A stretch of DNA of 64,000 nt from Pseudomonas putida (GCF_025905425.1 NZ_CP109603.1:3302501-3366500), one strand, 5' to 3'. Positions 18,422 through 28,957 are shown, numbered from the stretch's first letter. Numbers and translations are program-made. The notes: generated by a model from the sequence alone, not told the origin.

Positions 18422-18672
18422 CGATTTCTCTATGAAAAATGTGCATTTGGGCGATTCGGGTGCCGCCGACGCCAGTGCATCGGCAGCGGAATTCTTCAAG
18501 CGCCAACCGGCACTCTTTTACAGGGGGCGGCAGTCTAAGGCGCCACGTCGCGTGGAGCAACTGCAATCGGATGCGAATTTGATTCACTTTGCCCAGAATC
18601 CGCTGGTCGGTGCTCTGGTGGCAGGACTTGGGGTTGCGTCTGGGCTGACAGGTGCATGTCTTGGGTTATGCA

Positions 18673-18722
18673 GCGCCTATGAGACCGAGCGCCGCGCGGG
18701 CGGCGCTCGATCTCATAGGCGC
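18673..18722. repeat. 50-base hairpin repeat (REP-like)
   Basis: Two 23-base arms with one mismatch (arm starts GCGCCTATGAGA) surround a GCGG loop. It lies 31 bases after the stop of the enoyl-CoA hydratase gene and so may stabilise or end that transcript. It resembles repeated extragenic palindromes I know from P. putida genomes; copy number cannot be read from one window. The rest of the 330-base gap (18422-18753) shows no gene; the dksA-like promoter must lie in it. Confidence 0.75.
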
Positions 18723-18753
18723 CATCCAGCTCACGCCATACCTACAGCCGGGA

Positions 18754-19527
18754 TCAACGATCCTTGAACTGCGCCTCACGCTTGGCGATAAAGGCGCTCA
18801 TGCCTTCCTTCTGGTCTTCAGTAGCAAAGGCCGCATGGAACACCCGACGCTCAAAGCGCACCCCCTCGCTGAGGGTAACCTCAAAGGCCCGATTGACACT
18901 CTCCTTGACCATCATGCTCACCGGAATCGACTTGCTGGCAATGGTCGCTGCCACCTTCAGCGCCTCTTCAACCAGCTCAGCCTGCGGCACCACACGCGCC
19001 ACCAGCCCAGCCCGCTCGGCCTCCTCGGCCCCCATCAAGCGGCCCGTCAGGCACAGTTCCATCGCCTTGGCCTTGCCCACGGCACGGGTCAGCCGCTGGG
19101 TACCACCCATGCCCGGCAATACCCCAAGGTTGATCTCAGGCTGGCCAAACCTGGCATTGTCAGCCGCCAGAATGAAGTCGCACATCATCGCCAACTCACA
19201 CCCCCCACCCAGGGCAAAACCCGACACCGCAGCAATGATCGGTTTGCGTCGATTGGCAATCCGGTCAGCGTCACTGAACAGGTCGTCAACGTAGATTTGA
19301 GGGTACTTGAGATCGGCCATTTCCTTGATATCAGCACCTGCGGCAAAGGCCTTGGCCGAGCCGGTCAGTACCACGCAGCCGATATTCGGGTCGCGTTCGA
19401 GCTGGTCCAGGGCCTGGTTGATCTCGCCGACGATCTGCGCGTTGAGCGCATTGAGTGCCTGAGGCCGGTTAAGGGTGATCAGGCCGACCTTGCCGTGGAT
19501 GTCCAACAGGATGGTTTCGAATGCCAT
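18754..19527 (-). CDS. enoyl-CoA hydratase (crotonase family)
   Basis: A 257-residue crotonase that hydrates 2-enoyl-CoA in beta-oxidation. The oxyanion-hole segments are [11 protein letters not shown] and [14 protein letters not shown], and the two catalytic glutamates are visible in GGGCELAMM and [13 protein letters not shown]. Length and motifs fit short-chain enoyl-CoA hydratase. It is the last gene of a five-gene minus-strand operon, 13 bases after the acyl-CoA dehydrogenase. AAGGAG precedes the ATG. Confidence 0.93.
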   Translation of the reverse strand: MAFETILLDIHGKVGLITLNRPQALNALNAQIVGEINQALDQLERDPNIGCVVLTGSAKAFAAGADIKEMADLKYPQIYVDDLFSDADRIANRRKPIIAAVSGFALGGGCELAMMCDFILAADNARFGQPEINLGVLPGMGGTQRLTRAVGKAKAMELCLTGRLMGAEEAERAGLVARVVPQAELVEEALKVAATIASKSIPVSMMVKESVNRAFEVTLSEGVRFERRVFHAAFATEDQKEGMSAFIAKREAQFKDR

Positions 19528-19540
19528 GCAGACTGCTCCT

Positions 19541-20668
19541 TCAAAGATTGCGCGCAATGACCATGCGCTGAATGTCGCTGGTGCCTTCGTAAATCTGGCA
19601 GACCCGAACGTCGCGGTAGATCCGCTCCAGCGGGAAGTCACTCAGATAGCCATAACCGCCTAGGGTCTGCAAGGCATCCGAACAGACCTTTTCGGCCATT
19701 TCCGAGGCGAACAGCTTGGCCATCGACGCCTCCGTCAAGGCCGGCCGCCCGGCATCACGCAGCGCAGCAGCGTGCAACACCATCTGCCGGGCCACGGCAA
19801 TACGCGTGGCCATGTCGGCCAGGCGGAAGGCAACGGCCTGGTGCTCGATCAACGGCTTGCCAAAGCTCTGCCGCTCCTTGGCATAGTCGCGGGCCACCTC
19901 GAAGGCCGCACGCGCCATACCGACCGACTGCGACGCAATACCGATGCGGCCACCTTCGAGGTTGGCCAGGGCGATCTTGTAACCCTGCCCTTCTTCGCCC
20001 AGGCGATTGGCAACAGGCACCCGCACATTGTCGAAGACGATCTGGCAGGTGTCCGAGGCATGCTGCCCGAGTTTGTCCTCGACCCTGGCTACCTGATAGC
20101 CCGGCGAGTCGGTCGGCACGATGAACGCCGTGATGCCCCGCTTGCCGGCCTGCGGGTCGGTGACGGCAAAGACAATGACCACGCCGGCATTCTGCCCGGA
20201 GGTGATGAACTGCTTGCTGCCGTTGAGCACATAGTGGTCGCCATCCAGACGCGCGCGGGTCTTCAGGCTGCTGGCATCGGAGCCGGCCTGCGGCTCGGTC
20301 AGGGCAAAGGCCCCGATCATCGAACCGCTGGCCAGCGGGGCAAGAAACTGCTGCTTCTGCTGCTCGGTGCCAAACTTCAGGATGGGCACGCAACCCACCG
20401 AGTTGTGCACGCTCATGATGGTCGAACAAGCACCATCGCCTGCGGCAATTTCTTCCAGGGCCATGGCGTACGCCACATAGCCCGTGTCGCTGCCACCGTA
20501 CTGTTCCGGCACCAGCATGCCAAACAGGCCCAGGGCGGCCATCTCGTCAATGGCTTCCCGCGGGAACCGGTGTTCCTTGTCCCACTGCTCGGCGAACGGG
20601 CGCAGGCGCTCCTGGGCAAAGTCACGCACGGCGTCGGCGATCTGTTGTTGCTCGTCAGTTACCAGCAT
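19541..20668 (-). CDS. acyl-CoA dehydrogenase, short-chain type
   Basis: A 375-residue flavoprotein that oxidises acyl-CoA to enoyl-CoA and passes electrons to ETF. The FAD and substrate motifs [15 protein letters not shown] and [20 protein letters not shown] are present. The catalytic base is Glu361 in [10 protein letters not shown], the position used by short-chain and branched-chain enzymes. It lies 8 bases after the thiolase gene. Together with the other operon genes this indicates short or branched acyl-CoA degradation; exact chain length is inferred. Confidence 0.93.
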   Translation of the reverse strand: MLVTDEQQQIADAVRDFAQERLRPFAEQWDKEHRFPREAIDEMAALGLFGMLVPEQYGGSDTGYVAYAMALEEIAAGDGACSTIMSVHNSVGCVPILKFGTEQQKQQFLAPLASGSMIGAFALTEPQAGSDASSLKTRARLDGDHYVLNGSKQFITSGQNAGVVIVFAVTDPQAGKRGITAFIVPTDSPGYQVARVEDKLGQHASDTCQIVFDNVRVPVANRLGEEGQGYKIALANLEGGRIGIASQSVGMARAAFEVARDYAKERQSFGKPLIEHQAVAFRLADMATRIAVARQMVLHAAALRDAGRPALTEASMAKLFASEMAEKVCSDALQTLGGYGYLSDFPLERIYRDVRVCQIYEGTSDIQRMVIARNL

Positions 20669-20676
20669 GGCTCACC

Positions 20677-21870
20677 TCAGTACAGGCATTCGACGGCCAT
20701 GGCCGTAGCCTCGCCACCGCCAATGCAGATGGCCGCCACGCCGCGGCGCAGGTTGTTCTGGCGCAGGGCCGACAGCAAAGTCACCAAAATGCGTGCGCCC
20801 GAGGCGCCGATCGGGTGGCCCAAGGCACAGGCACCGCCATGGATATTGACCTTGTCGTGTGGCAGGTCGAGGTGCTTCATGGCTGCCAGGGTCACCACGG
20901 CAAACGCTTCGTTGATCTCGAACAAGTCCACCTCGGCCAGGTTCCAGCCGGTACGTTTCATCAGTTTGTCGATGGCCCCGATTGGCGCCGTGGGGAACAG
21001 CGCGGGCGCATCGGCGAAGGCGGCGTGCCCATGGATCACGGCCAAAGGTTTCAAGCCGCGCTTTTCGGCTTCGCTGCGGCGCATCAGCACCAGCGCAGCA
21101 GCGCCGTCGGAAATAGAGCTAGCGTTGGCGGCCGTCACCGTACCGCCTTCACGGAAGGCCGGTTTAAGCTGCGGGATCTTGTCCAGGCGCGCCTTGGGCG
21201 GTTGTTCATCATCCTTGATAACGCGTTTTTCCTTGCCTTCAGTGACCTCTACCGGAACGATCTCGGCACTGAAGCGGCCCTGCTTGATAGCGTCCTGAGC
21301 ACGCGTCAGCGAGCTGATGGCAAAGGCATCCTGGGCTTCGCGGCTAAAGGCGCCAGCCTGCGCACAATCCTCGGCAAAGGTGCCCATCAGGCGGCCCTTG
21401 TCGTAAGCGTCCTCAAGGCCGTCCATGAACATGTGGTCAATGATCTTGCCGTGCCCCATGCGGTAGCCGCCGCGGGCCTTGTCCAGCAGGTAGGGCGCGT
21501 TGGTCATGCTCTCCATGCCACCCGCCACCACCACGTCGGCGCTGCCGGCCAGCAGCAGGTCATGGGCCATGATTGCGGCCTGCATGCCCGAGCCACACAT
21601 CTTGTTCAAGGTGGTGCAGGTGGTGTGTTTGTCCAGGCCTGCGCCCAGCGCTGCCTGGCGCGCAGGGGCCTGGCCCAGGCCTGCCGGCAGCACGCAACCG
21701 AACAGTACCTGTTCGACGCTGTTAGCTTCGATGCCAGCGCGCTCGACGGCGGCGCGGATTGCCGCGGCACCCAGCTGCGGCGCGGTGAGGCTCTTGAGGT
21801 CGCCCTGCAGGCCGCCCATGGGCGTGCGCACGGCGCTGACGATGACAATCGGGTCGTTGGCGAGGGTCAT
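20677..21870 (-). CDS. acetyl-CoA acyltransferase (thiolase)
   Basis: A 397-residue thiolase that cleaves 3-ketoacyl-CoA with CoA. The acyl-carrying Cys92 is in NKMCGSGMQA, the catalytic His in GGACALGHPIGASG, and the second Cys in ICIGGGEATAM. The ATG at 21870 is chosen because AAGGAG is eight bases upstream; another ATG two codons earlier is too close to it. It sits 12 bases after the SDR gene and 8 bases before the dehydrogenase. Confidence 0.94.
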   Translation of the reverse strand: MTLANDPIVIVSAVRTPMGGLQGDLKSLTAPQLGAAAIRAAVERAGIEANSVEQVLFGCVLPAGLGQAPARQAALGAGLDKHTTCTTLNKMCGSGMQAAIMAHDLLLAGSADVVVAGGMESMTNAPYLLDKARGGYRMGHGKIIDHMFMDGLEDAYDKGRLMGTFAEDCAQAGAFSREAQDAFAISSLTRAQDAIKQGRFSAEIVPVEVTEGKEKRVIKDDEQPPKARLDKIPQLKPAFREGGTVTAANASSISDGAAALVLMRRSEAEKRGLKPLAVIHGHAAFADAPALFPTAPIGAIDKLMKRTGWNLAEVDLFEINEAFAVVTLAAMKHLDLPHDKVNIHGGACALGHPIGASGARILVTLLSALRQNNLRRGVAAICIGGGEATAMAVECLY

Positions 21871-21882
21871 GTTCATTACTCC

Positions 21883-22650
21883 TTACTTGGCAGCCATGCG
21901 CAGCGCGCCGTCGAGGCGGATCACCTCGCCGTTGAGCATGCTGTTCTCGATGATGTGGCGGGCCAGTGCGGCGTATTCCTGAGGGCGGCCCAGGCGCGGC
22001 GGGAATGGCACCCCGGCGGCCAGCGAGTCACGCACTTCCTGAGTCATGCCGGCCATCATCGGGGTTTCGAAAATACCCGGGGCGATGGTCATCACGCGGA
22101 TGCCGAAACGCGCCAGCTCACGGGCGGTTGGCAGCGTGAGGCTGGCAATGGCGCCCTTGGACGCCGCGTAGGCGGCCTGGCCGATCTGCCCGTCATAGGC
22201 GGCAATGGACGCGGTATTGATGATTACCCCCCGCTCACCGCCCTCGTCCGCCGGCCCCTCGGCCATCGCCGCCGCTGTCAGGCGCAGCAGGTTGAAGCTG
22301 CCGATCAGGTTGACGTTGATGACTTTGGCGAAACTGGCCAGGCCATGCGGGCCTTGCTTGCCCAGGACTTTCTCGGCGCCGACGATACCGGCGCAGTTGA
22401 CCAAGCCATGCAGGCTGCCAAAAGCGCTGACGGCGGCGTCGACCGCAGCCTTGGCGGCCTGCTCGTCGCTGATGTCGGCGACCGCGAAGCGGGCGTTTTC
22501 GCCCAGTTCACGCGCCTTGGCTTCGACCGCCTGGGCATTGAGGTCGACCAGCATGACCTTGGCACCGGCCTCGATCAGCATCTGTGCGGTGGCGGCACCC
22601 AGCCCGGATGCGGCGCCACTGACGATAAAGTGTTTGTTGGCTATTTGCAT
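21883..22650 (-). CDS. SDR 3-hydroxyacyl-CoA dehydrogenase (HSD10-like)
   Basis: A 255-residue short-chain dehydrogenase. VSGAASGLG (residues 10-18) binds NAD(H), with Asp36 in MLVDLNAQ favouring NAD. The catalytic residues are Ser148, Tyr161 and Lys165 (YAASK). The overall sequence resembles type-2 3-hydroxyacyl-CoA dehydrogenases that also act on 2-methyl-3-hydroxybutyryl-CoA, so isoleucine-derived acyl-CoAs are possible substrates. It has 12-base gaps to both operon neighbours. Confidence 0.92.
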   Translation of the reverse strand: MQIANKHFIVSGAASGLGAATAQMLIEAGAKVMLVDLNAQAVEAKARELGENARFAVADISDEQAAKAAVDAAVSAFGSLHGLVNCAGIVGAEKVLGKQGPHGLASFAKVINVNLIGSFNLLRLTAAAMAEGPADEGGERGVIINTASIAAYDGQIGQAAYAASKGAIASLTLPTARELARFGIRVMTIAPGIFETPMMAGMTQEVRDSLAAGVPFPPRLGRPQEYAALARHIIENSMLNGEVIRLDGALRMAAK

Positions 22651-22662
22651 GGTGTCGTTCCT

Positions 22663-24309
22663 TTAGGCACTGGCGTGAGCGGCCAGTTGCGCCTGTTGTT
22701 TGGCGATTTCCTGGTTGCGCAGGATGAAGCGTTGCAGCTTGCCGCTCGGGGTCTTGGGCAGCTCGCTGACGAATTCGATTTCGCGGGGGTAGGCATGCGC
22801 GTACAAGCGCTTGCGCACATGCTGGCGCAGGGTTTCTTCCAGCTCGGGGGTGCCCTCCACGCCTTTGGCCAGTACGACGAACGCTTTGATCAGCTCGGTG
22901 CGCTCAGGGTCGGGCTTGCCGACCACGGCCGCCTCGATCACCGCCGGATGCTCGATCAGCGCGCTCTCCACATCGAAGGGGCCAACGCGGTAGCCGGAGG
23001 TGGTGATCACATCATCGCTGCGGCCGACAAAGCTGATGCTGCCGTCGGCATTGAGCTCAACGGTGTCGCCACTGAGGTAGTACTTGCCCACAAAAGCTTT
23101 GGTAGGCACACCGTGGTAACCGCCAAACCAGCACAGCGGCGATTGCTCGCGGTCCACGGCCAGGATGCCGGGTTGCCCGGCCGGCAATTCCGCGCCTTGT
23201 TCATCCAGCACGACGATGCGGTGACCGGGAATGGCGAACCCGGCCGAGCCCAGGTGTACCGGGTGCTTGAGACCATGGTGGTTGCACAGCACCATGCCCA
23301 GCTCGGTCTGGCCGTAATGGTCGTGAATGGTCACACCCAGCTCGTCCGCGAACCAGCGAATCACCTCTGGGTTGAGGGGTTCGCCCGCGCTGCTGACGAC
23401 CCGCAGGCGGCCTTTGATCGGCGCGGAGAACTCACTGCCAGCCGCGATCAACAGGCGGTAGGCGGTCGGCGAGCCGGCCAGGTTGGTGATCCCCAGCTTG
23501 TCGATGACCCGCGCGCAGCTTTCGACACTGAACGGGCCATCATAGAACGTCGTGGCATGGCCCAGCGACAGCGGGCCAGTAACGGCGTAATAGAGGCCAT
23601 AAGCCCAGCCCGGGTCGGCCAGGTTCCAGAAGTTGTCCTCAGGAAGCAGGTCGATGGCATCGCGCATGTAGCCCTGGAAGGCGACAATGGCGCGCAGCGG
23701 CACTTCGAGGGGTTTGGCCGGGCCGGTGGTACCGGAGGTGAACATCAGCAGGAAGGGGTCATCGCCCGTGCGCATGACCGGCGGGCACTGCTCGTCGGCA
23801 TTGTCCAGGCTCCGCTGGAAGTCCAGCTCGCCGGCGCGGGCCTGCACGCTGATGATCGTCGGGCAGCCCTGCACCTCATCCAGCTTGGCGCGGTTCTGGC
23901 TGTCGGTGACCACCACCTTGGCCCCGGACTGTTCCAGGCGATGTTCGATGGCCTTGGGCCCGAACGCAGTAAACAGCGGCTGATAGACAGCACCCAGGCG
24001 CCAGGTGGCGAGAATAGTCACCAGTAATTCGGGCGTGCGCGGCATCAGGCCTGCGACCCGGTCTCCCGCGCCCACGCCCTGTGCCTTGAGTACACAGGCA
24101 AAACGGACAGCCTGGGCCTTGAGCTGATCGAAGCTGTAACGCGTGTCGTTGCCATCGCGGTCCACATGGATCAGCGCCAGCGTGTCATTACCGGCGTGCC
24201 GATCGCAGCATTCGACACAAGCATTGAGGGCGGCAAGGTTGCCGAGCAGCGCCGTGCTAGCGGCCTGGGCAGGGTCGAACGCTCGAATGGTCTCGGCGTA
24301 ATCGCGCAT
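22663..24309 (-). CDS. AMP-forming acyl-CoA synthetase
   Basis: A 548-residue ANL-family ligase that activates a carboxylic acid with ATP and CoA. The motifs are LMFTSGTTGPAKP (P-loop-like), HYGQTELGM, YYLSGDTVEL, the hinge GRSDDVITTSGYRVGPFDVE, and the C-terminal lysine in KTPSGKLQR. Its similarity to acetyl/butyryl-CoA synthetases fits short or medium acids. The ATG at 24309 has AGGAG seven bases upstream; a frame extending to 24387 was rejected. It is the first gene of the operon, so the promoter should lie in 24310-24431. Confidence 0.93.
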   Translation of the reverse strand: MRDYAETIRAFDPAQAASTALLGNLAALNACVECCDRHAGNDTLALIHVDRDGNDTRYSFDQLKAQAVRFACVLKAQGVGAGDRVAGLMPRTPELLVTILATWRLGAVYQPLFTAFGPKAIEHRLEQSGAKVVVTDSQNRAKLDEVQGCPTIISVQARAGELDFQRSLDNADEQCPPVMRTGDDPFLLMFTSGTTGPAKPLEVPLRAIVAFQGYMRDAIDLLPEDNFWNLADPGWAYGLYYAVTGPLSLGHATTFYDGPFSVESCARVIDKLGITNLAGSPTAYRLLIAAGSEFSAPIKGRLRVVSSAGEPLNPEVIRWFADELGVTIHDHYGQTELGMVLCNHHGLKHPVHLGSAGFAIPGHRIVVLDEQGAELPAGQPGILAVDREQSPLCWFGGYHGVPTKAFVGKYYLSGDTVELNADGSISFVGRSDDVITTSGYRVGPFDVESALIEHPAVIEAAVVGKPDPERTELIKAFVVLAKGVEGTPELEETLRQHVRKRLYAHAYPREIEFVSELPKTPSGKLQRFILRNQEIAKQQAQLAAHASA

Positions 24310-24431
24310 CGTCGGACTCCTGGTTTCTTGTTTTTGGAGTTGAGCCATCAGTCCGACGATGTTCGCGCCGCTCAAGCGCGGCGGCAATGGCCAAAGCTGT
24401 CAATCTGGATGACCGGTTTGGCCGCCCTTGC

Positions 24432-27400
24432 TCACCCCTCCGCGCGCTCGGCTGCACGCAAGTAGGACTGGGTCAGCCCGTTGATCAGGCGCTCCACATC
24501 ACTGCCTTGCTGTTCGTGCAGGCGGCTTAGCTGCTCGGCGAGCGCTGTCGGCGACAAGCCAGGCCGTTGAGCCTGTAGCCCAAGCGTACGCTGAGCGTAA
24601 TCCGCACTGATCGCATCGAACATCCGGCCATGCTGCTGACGCAGAAAACGCCGCCAGAACTCGCGTTGGCCTAGGCTCTCGGTAAGGTTTTCGACAGTCT
24701 GCGCGCGGGTAACCCGTCGGAACGCCTCCTCTATCCCGGCCTGCGACACTTCGCCAGCCTCGGGATAGCGCATGGCAAAGGGCTGGTTGGGCAGCGTCAA
24801 GCGGCTGCGAAGCTGCACCCGGTAAGCCAACCCCAGTGCCAGCTGATCGAAATGCTCACCTGCGGCCAAGCGCCGGAGACAGTCCTGATAAGCCACCCTT
24901 TCAAGCTGATCCAGGCGGAACAACTGTCGGCCCAGTTCCAACAACTCGCCCCTGCTTTGCGGGTTCACCGCGCGGGCTTCAGCCTGCGCCTCCCTTACCA
25001 CTACTTGCAGATCACTGAAGCGCCTGGCAACCGAGTCCAGGCATGACAACGGCAAGCCGGCCTGCTCAAAGGCTCGTCGGCAGAGCACCGGGTCGCCGTC
25101 CAGCGCTTCGAGCAACGACCAAACGCCTTCCACCAGTGCCGCACGCCCCTCACCGCCCTCAATGTAGTCAGCAGTGCGTTCCAAGCGCGCCAGTATCGTG
25201 AACAATCCGCTACTACCGGGTTGCTCCAGCAACCGTAGCCACAGCGCCTCCCGCGTCAACTGGGCCCCAGCATCCGCATGCCCGACCCAGAGCGCCCGAA
25301 CCCTGGGCAGGTCAAGGAGCGCCGCAGCCTCAGGCAGGTGCCTGTGCTCTTCGATGACATCGAGTGCATACATCCTCTGTAGCTGCATGGCCGACAGTGG
25401 GTTGCGCTCAATCAGAATGGCGCGTCGAAACGCATAGGGCATCTGCTGGATCTCGCGCGGCACAGTGCGCAGTTGGTTATCGCGCAGGTCAGCACGTTCC
25501 AGCAAGCCACAAAGCTCCAAGCGTTGCGGCCAGGCCCCCAATCGGCAATGACGCAGGTTCAGGCTGCTCAGCCGAGAAAGCTGATGGAACCTCAATTCAA
25601 GCGCCTCCAATCGGTTGTAACTGAGGTCAAGATGGACAAGGTTGGGCAGGCTGTGCAGCATTCCGACTGCCTGGGCATCGAGGCGGATCTGATTATGTGA
25701 CAGCACAAGCGCTTGTACATTCGGTAGATGTGCAATGCCCGCTGGCAGGCGCAGCAACTGATTCTGGCTTAGGTTCAAGCGTGTCAGGGCTGTGAATGGG
25801 CGTAAAAAATCGGCCGGAATATCTGTGACCCGCGTATCCATCACGTTCAGCACCGTGATGCGATGAAAATCGATATGCGGCGGTAACGACGGCAGCGTGC
25901 GCAGGTGCACACCGCTCAGCGACAAGGTCCGCTGCCCTGCCCGCCCGTCGACTGCTGGGGCGGTTTCGCCTTGCAACTGCCATGCGCGCAGGATGCTGTC
26001 TGCCGTCAACCTGCGCGCGGCTTGCCGCCCATCCTGCAGCTCGGCACCGACCCAGCGGTTCAGGTGCTGCACCAGCTGGTCAAGATCGTCCTGCAACTCC
26101 GCCAATTGCTCAAACACTGGTCGCGGTTCTTGCCGCAAACGCGCCTGTTCTTCATCGAGCCCCTGCTCATCCAGGCCCGGGTAGAGCGCACGCAGCTGGT
26201 CGCGAATGATCGTCTGCTCATCCCTGGAAGTGCCCGCAGGGTGGTCACTGAGTGGGTACCCAACGCGCCCGTCATCCAGGCGACGCCCTGGATTGAACCA
26301 GGCCCCCTCCTCTGGCCATCCAAGCAAACGCGCGATCCCCCAATGAGAACCAGGTAACCGTTGCACGAGTTGCACGCGTAGCTGGTTCGCCGAAGCGCGC
26401 TCTGCCAGTTGCATCGCTGCCAGTTGCTTTGACGTCAGCACGGCAAGGATTGCCTCGAATATGCAGCCAGGGTCGCCAAGCGTAACTGCTTGCTGTTCAC
26501 CCAGCCCGTTGTAGACCTTGAACTCGCCCTCGTGGCGGACCAGTATCCTTTCCGCCTCACTTTGCCCACCGCTGCCGAGGTGTTTGATCGAACGCCCCTC
26601 CCACGCGCCGTCGCGCAAATCGATATCGAGCTGTTCCAGTTCGAAGCTATCCAGCAATGCAAGGGCCAACTCGCCTGTCACCTCGCTGTAAGCCGTGCTC
26701 AGGTAAAGCCCAGCGAGCGCTCGGTTCAAACGTGCCAGGCGCAAGAGCGATCGCGCGTTCTTTGCACACGGCAATGGCAGGCGTTGTTCGACCTGCGCCC
26801 GCTCGCGCTCAAGCTCACTCGCCTGGCCGACAACTTCGTTCACGTAGGCCGAAGGCAGGCCAGGAAAGTCGCGCTTGACCAATAGGCTCAGCGGGTCTTC
26901 GGCAAGCGGCTGTTCTGTCAGCTGGGTAAACAACTGCGGGCGTAACTCAGCCTCATGCGCCAGTATTTGTGCCAGACCCTTGCCAACCCCTGGGCAGCCT
27001 TCACTCCAGGCCAACAGTTCACTGTCGGTAGGCATCAATGTCTTCAAACGGACACGTTTGAAGAACGTTTCGATACGTGCATGGGCCTGGAACGCACGCA
27101 GGGTTTGCCCCAGGCTCACCGGGGCCGGTCGATTCTCAACCAGAACACCGCGCAGCTCGTCCTCATCGACGCCGGCCACCTGCAGTATCTGCGCGGCCTG
27201 ACGCGCGTCGATGGGGGGATGCTGCGGCCATAGCACATCGAGCATACGCTCAGGCGCTTTCCAAGCCTGCGGTTGCTCGCGCATCAATCGCCAGCCGCGC
27301 TCGCCGTTGTGCAGCACGACGGGGCCATATCCACCCCCCGCTGCGCGGCGCAGCCGGTAGGGGCCATCAGGGCCTGATCGATGCACTTCGTGGTAGCGCC

Positions 27401-28874
27401 CGTCCAAACGGATCCAGCGACGATCAGCTACACCATAACGACCATCCTCGAGCAGATCGATGGCGCCTGGCAAGGATCGATAATGCTCTGCATCGTAGTG
27501 CCAAAGACGACTGCGCCCGCGTCCCAGGCTCACAGGCTCCAGGCCTGCGACAAACGTGCTGCGCAGTACACTGACCCCAACCACCACCGCCGCGGTGGCA
27601 GCCAGGGTCTCGGCCACCCCAAGCAAATGCTCCAGTGCTTCGTGCTGGTGCCCCCTGGACCAGTCGCTGATCCCTTCGAACACATCCGAGCAGGTCTGGA
27701 CAACCAACTGACCCAATAACAAGGCCCCCACCACCGGAATAAAAAACCCGGCCAGGTTCACCAAGTCCAGGCCTGCAGCCTTCCACGCTGCGTGCCTGGC
27801 GCGCACGGCCTGGGTATCGGCCTCGGCAGTGGGTACCAACAACAAGCGGGCATCATCTTTGACCCGTTGCACTTGCTGGGTTGCCAGCGCCTTAAAAATA
27901 CCCGCTTGCGGTGTTGCACCTTGGAATTCAAGGTCCGCTTGCGTGTCCTGCAGACGCTTGCCAAGGGTAGTGACGAAAGCTGCGCGGTGCTCAAGGCTGA
28001 TCAGCTGGGTGAAGTACTGGCGGTAGGCCGCGCCTCGCAGCAGCAACGCCATGGCCCTGTTCATGGCTGCAGCAGTGTCGAACACTCGCAGTGCCTGCTG
28101 GGGATCACTGGGCAGGTAAAGTACCAGCCCTCGGTCTTTCCCGGCCGTGTCGCGCAACTGGACCAGCACGCCATCGGCCACCGGTTGCCCAAGGGCCTTG
28201 AGCAGCCTGGGTTCACCCTTGAGGCCTAATTGTCGATGCGCTTGACCGTGGTCTGCCACCTCACGCAAGGCGATCTGTACATCAACGTTGATGTTGCCCT
28301 GCAACGCGGCCACCTCAGTCGCCAGTTTCAGCCCTGAACGTTTGTCCTCCGCCAGCATCGCCAGGGTGGCGGGCTGGAAGATCCGCTCCAGCTCATCCTG
28401 ATAGCCCTGGCCAACATCCAGCCTGCGGCATGCCTTGATCAACACCTCAAGCGACGCATTCAACGGTTGATCGCTGCCTGGCAACACCAGCCCCGAGCCC
28501 TGGTAGTAGCTTGCGCCTTCGGCAAAGTTGCGCATTAGCCGCAACAGCCCGTTTTCACGGGTCTGACTGTACTCGTAGGTCTGCTGCAAGGTGCCTGGCA
28601 ATGTGCCGATGCGCGGTGCCACCTGCAGCCATTCGAGCTGGGCAAAGGCCTGCCCGTCAGGCAAGGGTGCATCCAGTAACTGCTCCAGATGCTTTTCGGC
28701 AAACTGCTGGAGCGGCAGCAGTTCAAGCGTGAGCCCACGCAAGCGCGCCTGGCTGGCATGGTGCGCGTTGAGGCTGGTACGCAGGGTGTTGATCTGGCCC
28801 TTTGAAGCTCGTTTGAGCCATTGAGGCAAACGGGCGCCGATGAATGCGTCGTGGTCAGTTGTGACAGTAGGCAT
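24432..28874 (-). CDS. toxin-like LRR protein with C-terminal NEL E3 ubiquitin ligase domain (copy B)
   Basis: Encodes 1480 residues. The N-terminal 960 or so belong to the large toxin-like region that Pseudomonas annotations call dermonecrotic toxin domain/DUF6543; two hydrophobic stretches lie near residues 368-395 and 413-445. Residues about 1000-1158 are leucine-rich repeats (LTRLNLSQNQL, NLVHLDLSYNRL). The last 300 residues resemble the NEL domain of IpaH/SspH effectors, with candidate catalytic Cys1278 and Asp1280 in SCLDSVARRF. Such enzymes attach ubiquitin to host proteins after injection. No classical signal peptide is seen. It lies 83 bases after its paralog. A GTG at 28952, 5 bases after the upstream stop, is an alternative start. 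Confidence 0.85.
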   Translation of the reverse strand: MPTVTTDHDAFIGARLPQWLKRASKGQINTLRTSLNAHHASQARLRGLTLELLPLQQFAEKHLEQLLDAPLPDGQAFAQLEWLQVAPRIGTLPGTLQQTYEYSQTRENGLLRLMRNFAEGASYYQGSGLVLPGSDQPLNASLEVLIKACRRLDVGQGYQDELERIFQPATLAMLAEDKRSGLKLATEVAALQGNINVDVQIALREVADHGQAHRQLGLKGEPRLLKALGQPVADGVLVQLRDTAGKDRGLVLYLPSDPQQALRVFDTAAAMNRAMALLLRGAAYRQYFTQLISLEHRAAFVTTLGKRLQDTQADLEFQGATPQAGIFKALATQQVQRVKDDARLLLVPTAEADTQAVRARHAAWKAAGLDLVNLAGFFIPVVGALLLGQLVVQTCSDVFEGISDWSRGHQHEALEHLLGVAETLAATAAVVVGVSVLRSTFVAGLEPVSLGRGRSRLWHYDAEHYRSLPGAIDLLEDGRYGVADRRWIRLDGRYHEVHRSGPDGPYRLRRAAGGGYGPVVLHNGERGWRLMREQPQAWKAPERMLDVLWPQHPPIDARQAAQILQVAGVDEDELRGVLVENRPAPVSLGQTLRAFQAHARIETFFKRVRLKTLMPTDSELLAWSEGCPGVGKGLAQILAHEAELRPQLFTQLTEQPLAEDPLSLLVKRDFPGLPSAYVNEVVGQASELERERAQVEQRLPLPCAKNARSLLRLARLNRALAGLYLSTAYSEVTGELALALLDSFELEQLDIDLRDGAWEGRSIKHLGSGGQSEAERILVRHEGEFKVYNGLGEQQAVTLGDPGCIFEAILAVLTSKQLAAMQLAERASANQLRVQLVQRLPGSHWGIARLLGWPEEGAWFNPGRRLDDGRVGYPLSDHPAGTSRDEQTIIRDQLRALYPGLDEQGLDEEQARLRQEPRPVFEQLAELQDDLDQLVQHLNRWVGAELQDGRQAARRLTADSILRAWQLQGETAPAVDGRAGQRTLSLSGVHLRTLPSLPPHIDFHRITVLNVMDTRVTDIPADFLRPFTALTRLNLSQNQLLRLPAGIAHLPNVQALVLSHNQIRLDAQAVGMLHSLPNLVHLDLSYNRLEALELRFHQLSRLSSLNLRHCRLGAWPQRLELCGLLERADLRDNQLRTVPREIQQMPYAFRRAILIERNPLSAMQLQRMYALDVIEEHRHLPEAAALLDLPRVRALWVGHADAGAQLTREALWLRLLEQPGSSGLFTILARLERTADYIEGGEGRAALVEGVWSLLEALDGDPVLCRRAFEQAGLPLSCLDSVARRFSDLQVVVREAQAEARAVNPQSRGELLELGRQLFRLDQLERVAYQDCLRRLAAGEHFDQLALGLAYRVQLRSRLTLPNQPFAMRYPEAGEVSQAGIEEAFRRVTRAQTVENLTESLGQREFWRRFLRQQHGRMFDAISADYAQRTLGLQAQRPGLSPTALAEQLSRLHEQQGSDVERLINGLTQSYLRAAERAEG

Positions 28875-28957
28875 GGAGGGCTCTTTGGATATCCGGTTGA
28901 GCCAACCATGCTGCAGACGCGCCAAGTCCAGGCGCAGAGGGAACTGGTCCACGCGGC

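Noticed and set aside
20815-24027. Very long plus-strand open frame (about 1070 codons)
   Set aside because: It lies wholly antisense to the thiolase, SDR and synthetase genes. Its translation has the His/Gly/Gln/Ala-rich composition of a shadow frame in high-GC DNA, and it has no family motif or ribosome site.
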